Shown here: piece after piece, positions 54,539 through 64,000 of the stretch | How positions within the stretch are numbered: the first letter of the stretch is position 1 | How the letters are laid out: each line of letters starts with the position of its first letter | Origin: Lonicera japonica | Lineage: Eukaryota > Streptophyta > Magnoliopsida > Dipsacales > Caprifoliaceae | DNA length: 64,000 nucleotides | Direction: 5' to 3' | Assembly (NCBI GenBank): GCA_021464415.1 | Contig: CM038469.1 | Coordinates: 16,718,501-16,782,500, forward strand | Notes under the pieces: model-generated | Seen by the model: only the letters and a program-made list of their open reading frames with translations | What the model was told of the DNA's origin: nothing | The model's database searches: none | Position numbers and translations under genes: made by a program

Positions 54539-55330
54539 TGGTTCGGGAATTAGTGGGTCGTCGAGTGTACGTCCTCATAGTTAGGGCAAGTCTTGGGAAT
54601 AGGTAGTCCCTCTTCGTTTCATTCTATTTATATCAAATTCTCTCATAAATTGCTTCATATCATTCATATTATAATTGTGTTGTTTCCTTTGAATCCGTTA
54701 TCTTTCTAGAGAGGTGATTTTGTACTCCGGATGAGTTTTGCTACCAAGTTAGCAATGGGCGACTGTTGAGTTATATTTTTGTTAGCCGCTTGATCAACAG
54801 ATGACTAACTTATAAATCTACTATCTTCTATCACCAACAGAAAGTAAAATTTTTCTTACTTATGTTAATGGCCAATCCCATTCCTTGTGTTCACCCAATG
54901 TGTTTCTTATATTCTAAAGGGTAAATCTTAAGTTTAAGAATCTTTGCATTCTTGGAGAATTGATCCAACATAGTTGTAGTTGTTTCTCGAGTACCATTGT
55001 GATTGGGTTCATAGGAAACTAGAATGTGTCACCTTCTTTGTTGAGCTGAATTTTCAATTGTGAGTGCACCATGGGAGCGATATCGATTTTGGTTTAACAT
55101 CACAATAACCATAGGGTTGTATTGGTGCGTGTCTATAGTTGTAATCTTCGTATCCCTAGGATTGTTCCACTTGTTCTGTGTTTTGGATTATAATTGTATC
55201 TTGTGCTTAATCGTGGCTAGTCTCCTAAGGGGGGAGACCGGAAGCAATTTTAGGAACCCTTTATAGATCTTGTTTCTTACTTATCTCCATGCAAATTTTG
55301 AGGACAAAATTTCTTAAGGAGAGGAGCTTT
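54539..55330 (+). other. Internal non-coding tail with polypurine tract
   Basis: No pol homology. GAGGACAAAATTTCTTAAGG and then AGAGGAGCTTT at 55300-55330 lead into the 3' LTR, the usual Del/Tekay polypurine context. Confidence 0.55.
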
Positions 55331-58300
55331 TGATACCCCGTGTTCTGGTTTCCCTGTTAACAATTTCTTAAGCCGGTTAAGGCTTAATCTCTGTTAGAGC
55401 GCAAGCATTGTGTTTCGAGACCTTCGTACTTGACCCAGCACTTTTAGCATGTCATATTAGGTATATTAAGTTTGAGGGAGCAATCATTATGTTATTCGGG
55501 TGGTTCAGATTGAAACCGAGGTGTAAATCGCGTATTTTGACTTTTCGTGATTCATCGATTTTAAGCCAACTTTGAGAGGTCATAAATTCTTCATCCGATG
55601 TCCAAACAACTCCATGTTTACATCCAAGTCTTCATTTCTTTCCCCTCTACAACTTTCGTGTCTAGGCCGAATCGAGATAAAGCCATTTCGAGGTCCATTT
55701 TAGGCTCAGAAAGTTGGTTATTGGTGTAGTGACCACCATGATCAATCATGGACCCTTCTGTGGACATTTTTTTGGTTCATGATCGATCACGGAAGGGGTC
55801 TGAGTTTTCTCTTGTGTGTTTTTATCACTCTAGAAGTCAGGTTAAAAAACTAGCAGTTCTTTTGTAATTCCCTTTTATAAATGAAGCTTTTGTAATCCTT
55901 TTGGTAATTGGTTGTTCCATCTTAGGTACTCTTCTATGGAGTTTATTTAGCTTATTTTGTTCATATCTCCTTTTTGATTGTTAATGTGCGATTAATTTCG
56001 TTAAGGTATTGCGTAGTTCTTAATTATGGATATCTTCTGCTCCTCTAGGCCATGATCGATCATGGTTCACCTGAAGGTCAATTTTCACGATATTTAATCC
56101 ATTTTTCACCCACAATACACCATTTTTGAGCCATACACATACACCATACCTTTAAAGGGTTCTAGAGAGGAAGAGCTAGAGATCCTTAAGGGATTGAGGT
56201 TTATTCATCCTTCTACAAGATATGCGCTTCAAATCACCTCCCCATTTACTATTTATTGTCTTCCACCTTCATCTTCGCTCATGGGAGCTTGAAGCGAGTT
56301 AGGGTTTTGGCGATATGACATCTACGCTTTATCAACTCTGTAATCTTGCTTCTCTAAGGTGGGAACAATATTATAAAACTTGTTTTCTAGATCATTACTT
56401 GTTGCTTTAGGGTTTTCTAAATGAATTGGAGGATTTTTCTTAAAAGCCCTAAGTTTGTGATGTGCATGAGGGTTGGGCTAGGTAAGGCTTCGATTAGTGG
56501 TTGGTTTTGATAAAACATGATACCAATTACATTATTTAACATTTATATCTATGTTTTAGTTTACATACTCAAAGATTCATCACTAACCCATTTGTAGTTG
56601 CATGTTCAACCTAGGAATATAAGGGTTTTGTGGATTTAAGCTTATGTATCGAGTAGTTGATGATCATGGGTTATGAATATATGTAGATAAGACTTTAGAC
56701 GATAGTATTGAACCCTCACCTTGGGACTTGCACTAGGAAGCCATTGAGGCGGAGTTGTGTATAGTAACTTGTATTTCTAAGGCTCGGTGTAGACATTACC
56801 AATATTAGTGATGACTATATAACCTCGATAAGATCTTGAAATGCTTAACACCTAATTGATTAGGTTAATAGTACTTTAACCATTGTTGTGAGAGGTTGCT
56901 ATGCCATAATTGTTTCATTTAGGCGAAGAAACAAGGAACGAATGTTAGACATGATAGAATAACTTGAGAATGAACAACTTACATGGCTTTGATCCTATAC
57001 ATGATAAACATTATAAGATGTAGGATGCTGATAATGAACCAATTGGCAATTGTGCGAATAACGACGAGACGGCAAGTTATCAAATATAAGCGTGGAAATG
57101 ATGCTGATGATGGCGATAAATGTTGAACGAATGATGATTATTATGTGATTATATATGTTGGTAGCCATACGTGTGATAGATGATTTGATGATTTTATACA
57201 TTGTTAAGTGAGGAAACGATATATTCCTGATGTTATGATCACACGTAAGGGCTGGATATGATGGACCGAGCACCGGGTAGCTCGCACGTGGCTTGAAGAT
57301 GGGCTGCCTATTGCTGCTCATGGGTGAAAATCACTAAACTGTGTATGGGAAAAATGAAGTTGGTGACTCCGCTAGTGGTTGTGGTTGCCCACAAAGGAAA
57401 GCCAATTCTATGTATCTTGCCTTCCCATAGGACTATTTGTTCTAGGTTCGATGAGTTTCCCTGGCAGCGGAGCAAGTCCCGTGTGCCACTTCTTACCTAA
57501 TGGTGAGTTTCCCAGGAAGTAGTTGGGCTATTAATGGTCATTATACTGCTAGGGTATCCCCTGGTTTAGTTCTTTCCAGAGTGTGGATGTGGTCTATGTA
57601 AGGTGTTTTCCTTGTTAACTATTCGGAGTGTCATTCTCGAGAAAATGTCTTGAGGGTTATCTCCGAATGACCTACTTGGAGAACCAAGTCCCTAAGCCAC
57701 TATCCACTCGGATGAGACATGGATAAGAGCCTTGGACCCTTCGGGGTCCGTTGTTTTGGGCCTGGATTGACCGCGGGGTGAAACTGAGGCATTATACTGG
57801 AGACGTGATACGAGAGTTATTGTGGAATTATTGATTATATTGTTATTCTTATTATATCATATCATGTCTCGTATTGATTTGTGTATGTTGCCTCGGCTAT
57901 AATATAAATGATGTAGGGACGTAGGTGGACACTATTAGACAAACAGGATACACGTACAGAACAGTCGAGCCTTTCATAATGTATTAATATATAATGTGGA
58001 AAGAGATGATAACTATGAACCTTAGATATATCATATGGGCATGAGAGTAAGGATGGTTCATGAGACTTGATAGCCGGATCATAAAGAACCTAAAGCACTA
58101 ATAATTGAAGGAGTAAGTATAGTTCACGAGACTTGATAGACGGATCATAAAGAACCTAAAGCACTGATAATTAAAGGGAAAATCATAACTAACGAGATAG
58201 CCTATTGAGAGAACGCCGTAATATAACGCTTAGACGAATGATCTTGAGCCAAAGCCTATTAGCTGGCCAATTATGGGATCTATAATGAATTATAATTAAA

Positions 58301-59184
58301 GTGAAAATAACAAATACTTGGCCTATAGTTATTGATTTTCGATATAGGCACAAGTAGCCGGTAAAAGCTGTAGAACTAATCCATTAAGGTGTGACGAACC
58401 TTAGAGAGCTAGCATCAGAACGAGATGATCTTAAACTGACGATTCCGTAGTAATGCGGGAATACGTGAGAGGTTCACTTATGGGATATTTACGAATTTGA
58501 TCGGTTAGTTGTGTAGTTAGTATCCGGTGGCTAGGATAGGAATCCTAGTGGAGTTTGCTTGCACGAGTGTGTGTGTTGCATTGCTTTGCACGGTCTTCGA
58601 ATTATTATTTTAAGGTAAATCACTTACTTTCTATATAAACCTGTACGTGCGTGTGTTTGTAAAGTGTATTTTATATACAAAACCTATATAGTTCCCACTG
58701 AGCCCGGATTTGGCTCATCCCATTTTCTAACAGTTTTGCATGATAGGCTTAGGGAATTGGAGCATGGTGTATCCATTTAAAAGTCTCTGATGTCCATAGA
58801 ACCTCATGGTCCTTAGACAAAGGACCATGTTCTATAATCTTTTATTATGTTAAATTAATTATATGTATGAACTTTAAAACTATTTTGGGTGATGAATCCT
58901 AGACTTGTATAAATACTTTTTATATATGTAGAGTGGATTTAGAACTGTGGTTGAATGTGACTATTGGTGTCGAATTGTTTTAAACTTTACAGGGTGGTTT
59001 GTTAATAAAACGAACTCCACATGCTGAAATTTTATAAATCGGGACATTTTAAAGATCACATTTTATTTAAGAAAAGTTTTTAAAAGTTGCGGTTTTTCAT
59101 ATTTAAACCCGCCGTTGCGCATGCCATCTGTGATTAACTGAGTTCTGGAGGTGAAAATCTTATAACGGGATTTGGGGCGTCACA
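55331..59184 (+). repeat. 3' LTR (3854 bp), with an inserted segment
   Basis: Begins TGATACCCCGTGTTC and ends GGGGCGTCACA. It contains CACTGAGCCCGGATTTGGC followed by CTCATCCCATTTTC near 58698, the Del/Tekay U5 phrase. Relative to the 5' LTR it has two extra stretches: about 250 bp (55797-56047) inside the palindrome cluster, and 57047-58826. Confidence 0.75.
55797..56047. repeat. About 250-bp insertion in the 3' LTR, origin unknown
   Basis: Interrupts the palindrome cluster between CACGGAAGG and CCATGATCGATC. No inverted repeats or clear target duplication; contains a TTTTGTAATTCCC stretch like a transcript 3' end. Absent from the 5' LTR. Confidence 0.5.
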
Positions 59185-59687
59185 AAAGCATTCCCCCCAA
59201 TGTTTGCTTTTTCTTTAATTGTCCATGTCTTTTATTCTTTTCGCATTATTATGAGTGGAGCACCTAATCAAGGTGCACAACATTCAATTCAAATTAAGAG
59301 TCTTAATTTTTCTTTGTTTTTTATAGTTGTTTCCGAGGATTACCATTGTTGAAAATTCTTGAAGGCTGATAAATCTACATTTGTATGTTATTTTTCTTTG
59401 CACGTAGGTATTACATAAAAGAACATGGAGTTTGTAAATATCAGAGGTAAAGTCATAAAATTCTATTGTTTACCATGCCCGCAATTTAATAGCAATTTAT
59501 ATGTTTTGTATTGTGCCATGTTGACTGGAGGGTTGCTATCAATTATTGAATTAGGTGTTACATGTAATCCTTTGAAGAATGGGCATCAAGTTTGCTTGGA
59601 TTTTGATTCTCATTAGTTTTTCTTTCGAACTTTTTGTGTTTTATGATTTTATCAACAAAGCCCTCATTTATTAGCAATTTTTATATT
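59185..59687 (+). other. Host-like DNA with a possible exon
   Basis: CACGTAG at about 59402 is followed by a frame (59425-59616, 63 codons, MEFVNIRGKVIKFYCLPC start) that I do not recognise. 59600-59687 resembles 14740-14930. The sequence is cut at 59687 by the CRM-like element. Confidence 0.3.
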
Positions 59688-60210
59688 TGATACGACCTAC
59701 AGTGATATCGCACGAAACCCGCAAACACAGCGAATTGGTTGTACGAACCTCAACACAGAAACACACGAAAATCGTAGCAAATTAAGAACCTGGACCGTTT
59801 CTACAATCAGATTATGATGGAAATCGAAGACGCCACAATCAGGTGCAGAATACCGATTGATAAGTCAGATGAACGCCACGGACAAACCGATAAGTTCAAG
59901 TAGTTCGTGAAGAACCAAAGAGGATTAAAATCACTCAATATTATTATGAATAAAGTCTTAGATAATAAAATAAAACAATGAATCCCCCTTTAAATAGGGA
60001 GAAGAAAACTTAGGCCACAAGAAACCAATCCAACAAGGAATCCTCAAAACAAATCCTAATCAAACAAGAACTAGTCTTTAAAAAGAAATAACAATAATAA
60101 ATAAAAAACGTGTGGGCTGGCTTGACTCCACATCTTGGGCCGCATAGGCATGGTCTTCTCACTCCAATTGGGCTTGAATAAGTGTAACCCAGCCTCCATT
60201 TTGTGCTCCA
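59688..60210 (-). repeat. 3' LTR of the CRM-like element (523 bp)
   Basis: The minus strand begins TGGAGCACAAAATGG and ends TAGGTCGTATCA. CCCCCTTTAAATAGGG near 59985 holds the TATA-like TTTAAATA. The R/U5 half matches the LTR at 36248-36758. Confidence 0.65.
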
Positions 60211-60225
60211 CGTTTTTCCCCTCCA
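60211..60225 (-). other. Polypurine tract of the CRM-like element
   Basis: The minus strand reads TTGGAGGGGAAAAACG directly before the LTR start TGGAGC. Confidence 0.55.
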
Positions 60226-60332
60226 ATGGGCTTAATTGTGCCTTCTTCTTGAGCCCAAATAGCTTGAATTAATCCATTAAGCTCTGCCTTTAACTTCTTA
60301 GCCCGCAACCTTGTACTTGAGCCTGTTGGAAC

Positions 60333-62174
60333 TTAGATGGCATTTGAATTGTCTTCATTTTGCACAACAGCCTTGTCCTTGCATCCATCATTCCCCTCCT
60401 CTTGAAAAGGATTTGCCCTCAAATCATCACTGGTATCAAACGGACTTAAGTCAGCAACGTTAAAAGTAGCACTAACGTTGTACTCTCCTGGTACGTCCAG
60501 CTAATAAGCATTATCGTTGACATGCTCAAGAACTTGAAAAGGTCCATCTCCTCTAGGAAGTAGCTTAGAACGACGTTGCTCTGGAAATCGTTCCTTCCGC
60601 ATGTGCAGCCATACCCAATCTCCAGGTTCAAAAACCAGCTTCTGACGTCCTTTATTTGCCTGCTTTACATATTGCTCCGTCCTCCGTTCAATGTTGAGCC
60701 TTGTCTTCTCATGGATCTGCTTAACAAACTCAGCCTTTTTCTTTCTATCAAGATTAGTATATTGAGAATAAGGTAATGGAGATAAATCTAATGGAGTCAA
60801 AGGATTAAATCCATACACAATTTCAAAAGAGGAAAATTGAGTAGCAGAATGAACAGTGCGATTATAAGCAAACTCAACATGCGGTAAACATTCCTCCCAT
60901 GTTCTAATGTTCTTTTTAATGATAGCCCTTAACAAAGTAGATAAAGTTCTATTCACAACCTCAGTTTGACCATCAGACTGTGGGTGACAAGTAGTAGAAA
61001 ATAATAACTTAGTTCCTAACTTACACCACAAGGTCTTCCAAAAGTAGCTTAAGAATTTAGTATCTCTATCTGAAACAATGGTCCTAGGCATACCATGCAA
61101 TCTCACAATTTCTCTAAAGAACAAATCAGCAACATGCGAAGCATCATCAGTTTTGTGACATGGAATAAAATGAGCCATTTTAGAAAATCTATCCACGACC
61201 ACAAAAATCGAATCTCTACCATTCTTAGACCTAGGTAAACCCAAAACAAAATCCATGGAAATGTCTATCCAAGGTTCACTAGGAATAGGTAATGGTGTAT
61301 ATAAGTCATGCGGTTGCACACGGGACTTTGCTTGCCGACACGTAACACATCTTCCACAAATTCTCTCAACGTCTCTTTTCATACGTGGCCAAAAGAAGTG
61401 TTCTTGCAAAATATCTAAGGTCTTAGCAATCCCGAAGTGCCCCATCAAACCTCCCCCATGGGCTTCCCTCACTAACAAATCACGCATAGAGCAATTAGGC
61501 AGACATAACTTATTCTCACGAAATAAAAAACCATCATGCCTAAAGAACTTACCCACTGCGTTTTTCTCACATGCTTTGTACTCCTCACAAAAATCAACAT
61601 CAATTGGATACAATTCCTTTATATGCTCAAAACCAAGTAATTTAGCATCAAGGGTAGAGATTAACTTATACCTTCGCAAAAGTGCATCAGCAACAATATT
61701 TTCTTTACCTTGCTTGTACCAAATGACATATGGGAATGTCTCAATGAACTCCATCCAGTGCGCATGCCTCTTATTCAGCTTGTGCTGGCTCCTCAAATAT
61801 TTCAAAGACTCATGATTGGTGTGAATCACGAACTCTTTAGGCCAAAGGTAGTGTTGCCAAGTTTCCAATGCTCTAATCAATGCATACAATTCCTTGTCAT
61901 ACGTCGGATAGTTCAAGGTTGCCCCACTCAACTTCTCGCTAAAGTAAGCGATTGGTTTTCCACCTTGCATAAGAACAGCTCCTATTCCCAAACCCGATGC
62001 ATCACACTTAAGCTCGAATGATTTAGTGAAATCTGGTAACACAAGTACGGGCGCATGGGTCAATTTCTCCTTGATCAATTGGAACGCCTTCTCTTGTTCA
62101 TCTTTCCATTTGAATCCCACGTTCTTCTTGATCACCTCCGTCAGCGGCGCAGCTATGGTACTAAAATCTTTCAC
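60333..62174 (-). pseudogene. CRM-like RNase H, integrase and C-terminal tail
   Basis: RNase [47 protein letters not shown] and IVADALLRR (acidic set D-E-N/D-D; the third Asp region reads HTNHES, where HTDHES is usual). Integrase: [18 protein letters not shown] with CGRCVTC (HHCC), [25 protein letters not shown] and [10 protein letters not shown] (D-D-E). The C-terminus has [20 protein letters not shown] and [11 protein letters not shown] at 60501-60503 interrupts after NDNAY; the frame continues to the natural TAA at 60333 with an ATFNVADLSPFD tail. Confidence 0.9.
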
Positions 62175-63029
62175 AAATCGCCAGTAAAAGCTAGCAAGTC
62201 CATGAAAACTTCACACATGCCCCACAGTTGTAGGACTCGGCCACTCTTGTATTGCACGTACTTTTTCCTCGTCAACCTGTATACCTTGTGCACTCACAAC
62301 AAAACCAAGAAAGACAAGCTTATCGGTGCGAAAAGTGCACTTCTTCATGTTAGCAAATAACTTTTCTTTTCGAAGCACATCTAAAACTGATTTTAAATGC
62401 TCAACATGATCCTCCAAGGTTTGGCTATAAATCAAGATATCATCAACGTAGACAACAACAAATCTGCCAATAAATGCACGCAAAACATGATTCATTAAAC
62501 GCATGAAAGTGCTCGGTGCATTAGTTAGCCCAAAAGGCATCACTAACCACTCATATAAACCATGTTTGGTTTTAAAATCAGTTTTCCATTCATCTCCTTC
62601 TTTCTTTCTAATTTGATGATACCCACTTTTTAAATCAATTTTAGAAAATACACAAGCTCCATGCAACTCATCCAATATATCATCTAAGCGAGGAATAGGA
62701 TGTCGATACTTTACCGTTATATTGTTGATAGCTCGATAATCAACACACATTTTCCACGTCCCATCCTTCTTAGGCACTAAAATCACTAGAACAACGCACG
62801 GACTCATGCTTTCTCTCACGTGCCCTTTCTCGATCAGTTCAGACACTTGCCTTTGTAGCTCCTTCGTCTCCTCTGGGTTGCTTCGATAGGCTGGTCTGTT
62901 TGGAATAGTAGCGCCAGGAACAAAATCAATTTGATGCTCAATCCCTCTAATTGGCGGTAATCCATGTGGCATATCGTCGGGAAAGACATCCGAATAATCC
63001 TGAAACAAAGAAGCAATAGAACTAGACAA
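62175..63029 (-). pseudogene. CRM-like reverse transcriptase
   Basis: The 272-codon frame has the RT fingers (PNRPAYRSNPEETKEL), VPKKDGTWKMCVDYRAINN, FSKIDLKSGYHQIR, LVMPFGLTNAPSTFMRLMN and the catalytic YVDD at residues 194-197, then VFLGFVVSAQGIQVDEEKV. It ends at TGA 62211-62213, which sits where an Arg codon is expected (CGA to TGA, a change typical of methylated CpG decay), in frame with the [15 protein letters not shown] segment that follows. Confidence 0.9.
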
Positions 63030-63796
63030 AGCGAGTTAAGTTCATTAGTATTTAGATATGTCTCCTTGTACAAAAGTACAATCATCGGCTGCCTTGAATA
63101 CAATGATCTTTTAACTTCACTCGCTCTCGCATAAAAATTTTTTTGTTTTCTTTCTTTCTCATTTTTTTCAACTTCTCTCTTTTTCCCTCTTTCTCTCGTT
63201 TTGTCACTCTCTTTCTTTTGCTCACTCTCTTTTTTTAACTCGCTTTCTTTTTTTTGGTCACTCTCCCTTTGCAGTTTTAATTGATCTTCATACACTTGCT
63301 TCAGTAACATAGGGACAAGAGTAATCGTCTTATGATTGAGCTCAAAAGAATATTTGTTGGTGAATCCGTCATGCTTCACTCGGCGATCAAATTGCCATGG
63401 TCGTCCTAATAATAGATGACCAGCTTGCATTGGTACTACGTCGCATAAGACCTCATCTTCATACTTTCCAATACGAAATGCGACTAATACTTGTTTGTTC
63501 ACCTTGATCTCCCCATTATCATTCAACCATTGCAATTTATATGGCTTGGGATGCTTAACAATAGGCAGCCCTAGCTTCTCCACCATAATAGTACTTGCAA
63601 CATTCATACAACTTCCGCCATCAATGATCACACTACATACCTTACTGTTCACTAGGCATCTAGTATGAAAGAGATTTTCTCGTTGTACTCCATCATCTTC
63701 TTTAGCTCGCACACTAAGAGATTTTCTTGCAACCAACAAATCTCCTTCAGCCGCAAGCTCTTCTTCTTCATCATCAACATTTTCTAATAATGGCAT
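63030..63796 (-). pseudogene. CRM-like aspartic protease and charged linker
   Basis: VIIDGGSCMNVAS carries the protease site (DGG in place of DTG/DSG/DNG), followed by VLCDVVPMQAGHLLLGRPWQ. A long Lys/Glu linker (KKESELKKESEQKKESDK) and KNFYARASEVKRSLY come before RT. The frame passes into non-RT sequence after about 63040, so a small indel separates it from the RT frame. Confidence 0.8.
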
Positions 63797-64000
63797 AGAA
63801 TCATCATTGGACTCTTCATCGGTCTCAATTTCACCGTTGTCTCAAATTACCATAGCTCTTTGATTGGGACATTGGTTCGCCTTATGACCCTGCCTTGACA
63901 CTTGAAATGTTTAATATCACGATTTCGAGGTGTATTAAGATCAGGTTTACCTTGGTTTCCAAGGCTGGTCGTCCCTTGTTTGGGCTCGGTTTTGGGCTTT
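63797..64000 (-). pseudogene. CRM-like gag C-terminus with zinc knuckle, truncated by window edge
   Basis: The minus strand encodes HFKCQG then, after a one-base frame change, GHKANQCPNQRAM: a CCHC knuckle broken by a frameshift near 63890. A TGA near 63840 follows. The upstream gag is outside the window. Confidence 0.65.

Larger units (their letters stand above)
52037..59184 (+). mobile_element. Del/Tekay-like non-autonomous LTR element with a gag remnant
   Basis: 5' LTR 52037-53895, initiator-tRNA-Met-type primer site, 1435-bp internal region with only a gag zinc-knuckle remnant, polypurine tract, and 3' LTR 55331-59184. LTR ends are TGATAC and GCGTCACA. No protease, RT or integrase. Flanks AGCTG and AAAAG do not form a target duplication. 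Confidence 0.75.
59688..64000 (-). mobile_element. CRM-like chromovirus (Ty3/gypsy), 3' part, running off the right edge
   Basis: From the right edge leftward: gag zinc-knuckle end, protease, RT, RNase H, integrase, C-terminal tail, polypurine tract and 3' LTR. The 5' LTR and most of gag lie beyond the window. The pol text ([46 protein letters not shown]) is the type I associate with centromeric-retrotransposon (CRM) chromoviruses; clade assignment is from memory. Breaks are few: a frameshift in the gag knuckle, one before RT, a TGA at 62211-62213 and a TAG at 60501-60503, so this is a fairly young dead copy. Confidence 0.75.

Noticed and set aside
60576..62360. Plus-strand ORFs across the chromovirus pol
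   Set aside because: Shadows of the conserved minus-strand RT, RNase H and integrase.

Overview
The window is repeat-dense nuclear DNA of a flowering plant, probably a eudicot with a large genome. It is AT-rich and intron-style. It holds primer-binding sites and protein motifs of the plant Ty3/gypsy lineages Tat/Ogre, Athila, Del/Tekay and CRM-like chromovirus, a Ty1/copia-type LTR and a hAT-type DNA element. There is no bacterial-type gene organisation. Nearly all recognisable coding sequence belongs to transposable elements, most of it broken.

Layout. 1-3.9 kb: a possible small spliced gene with a zinc-knuckle-like C-terminus, plus local repeats. 4.0-9.5 kb: solo or truncated LTRs (copia-type on the minus strand, Del/Tekay-type on the plus strand) and a 731-bp hAT-type non-autonomous element with a perfect 8-bp target duplication. 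9.5-10.9 kb: a plus-strand fragment (primer site and leader) of a Tat element. 10.9-15.4 kb: unassigned DNA and an old LTR. 15.45-42.30 kb: one giant minus-strand Tat/Ogre-type element (5' LTR at the right). It holds degenerate gag, protease, RT, two RNase H domains and integrase, and on the opposite strand two further transcription units: an intron-containing plant-mobile-domain (PMD) gene and a DUF7745-like gene. It is interrupted by a pol-less Athila-like element (21.2-28.2 kb) and a small CRM-like non-autonomous element (35.0-36.8 kb). 42.7-51.7 kb: an 8.97-kb minus-strand LTR element with a perfect ATAAA target duplication and no gag-pol. It carries an intact 264-codon LOB-domain (LBD) transcription-factor ORF in antisense. 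52.0-59.2 kb: a non-autonomous Del/Tekay-like element with a gag zinc-knuckle remnant. 59.7-64.0 kb: the 3' half of a minus-strand CRM-like chromovirus running off the window.

Main observation. The Tat element carries the palindrome TGTCGCGCGACA, exact or near-exact, six times in each LTR just upstream of the LTR TATA box, three times upstream of the TATA box of the antisense PMD gene, and twice upstream of the TATA box of the antisense DUF7745-like gene. One operator-like site therefore marks all three promoters of the element, in both transcription directions. Unrelated LTRs in the window carry their own clustered, CpG-centred palindromes in comparable positions (TCAGTCGACTGA, GTAGTCGACTAC, CCATGATCGATCATGG, TGTCCGCGGACA). 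This suggests a recurrent promoter architecture in plant LTR elements, possibly for self-recognition or anti-silencing. The function is inference; the motif placement is read directly from the sequence.
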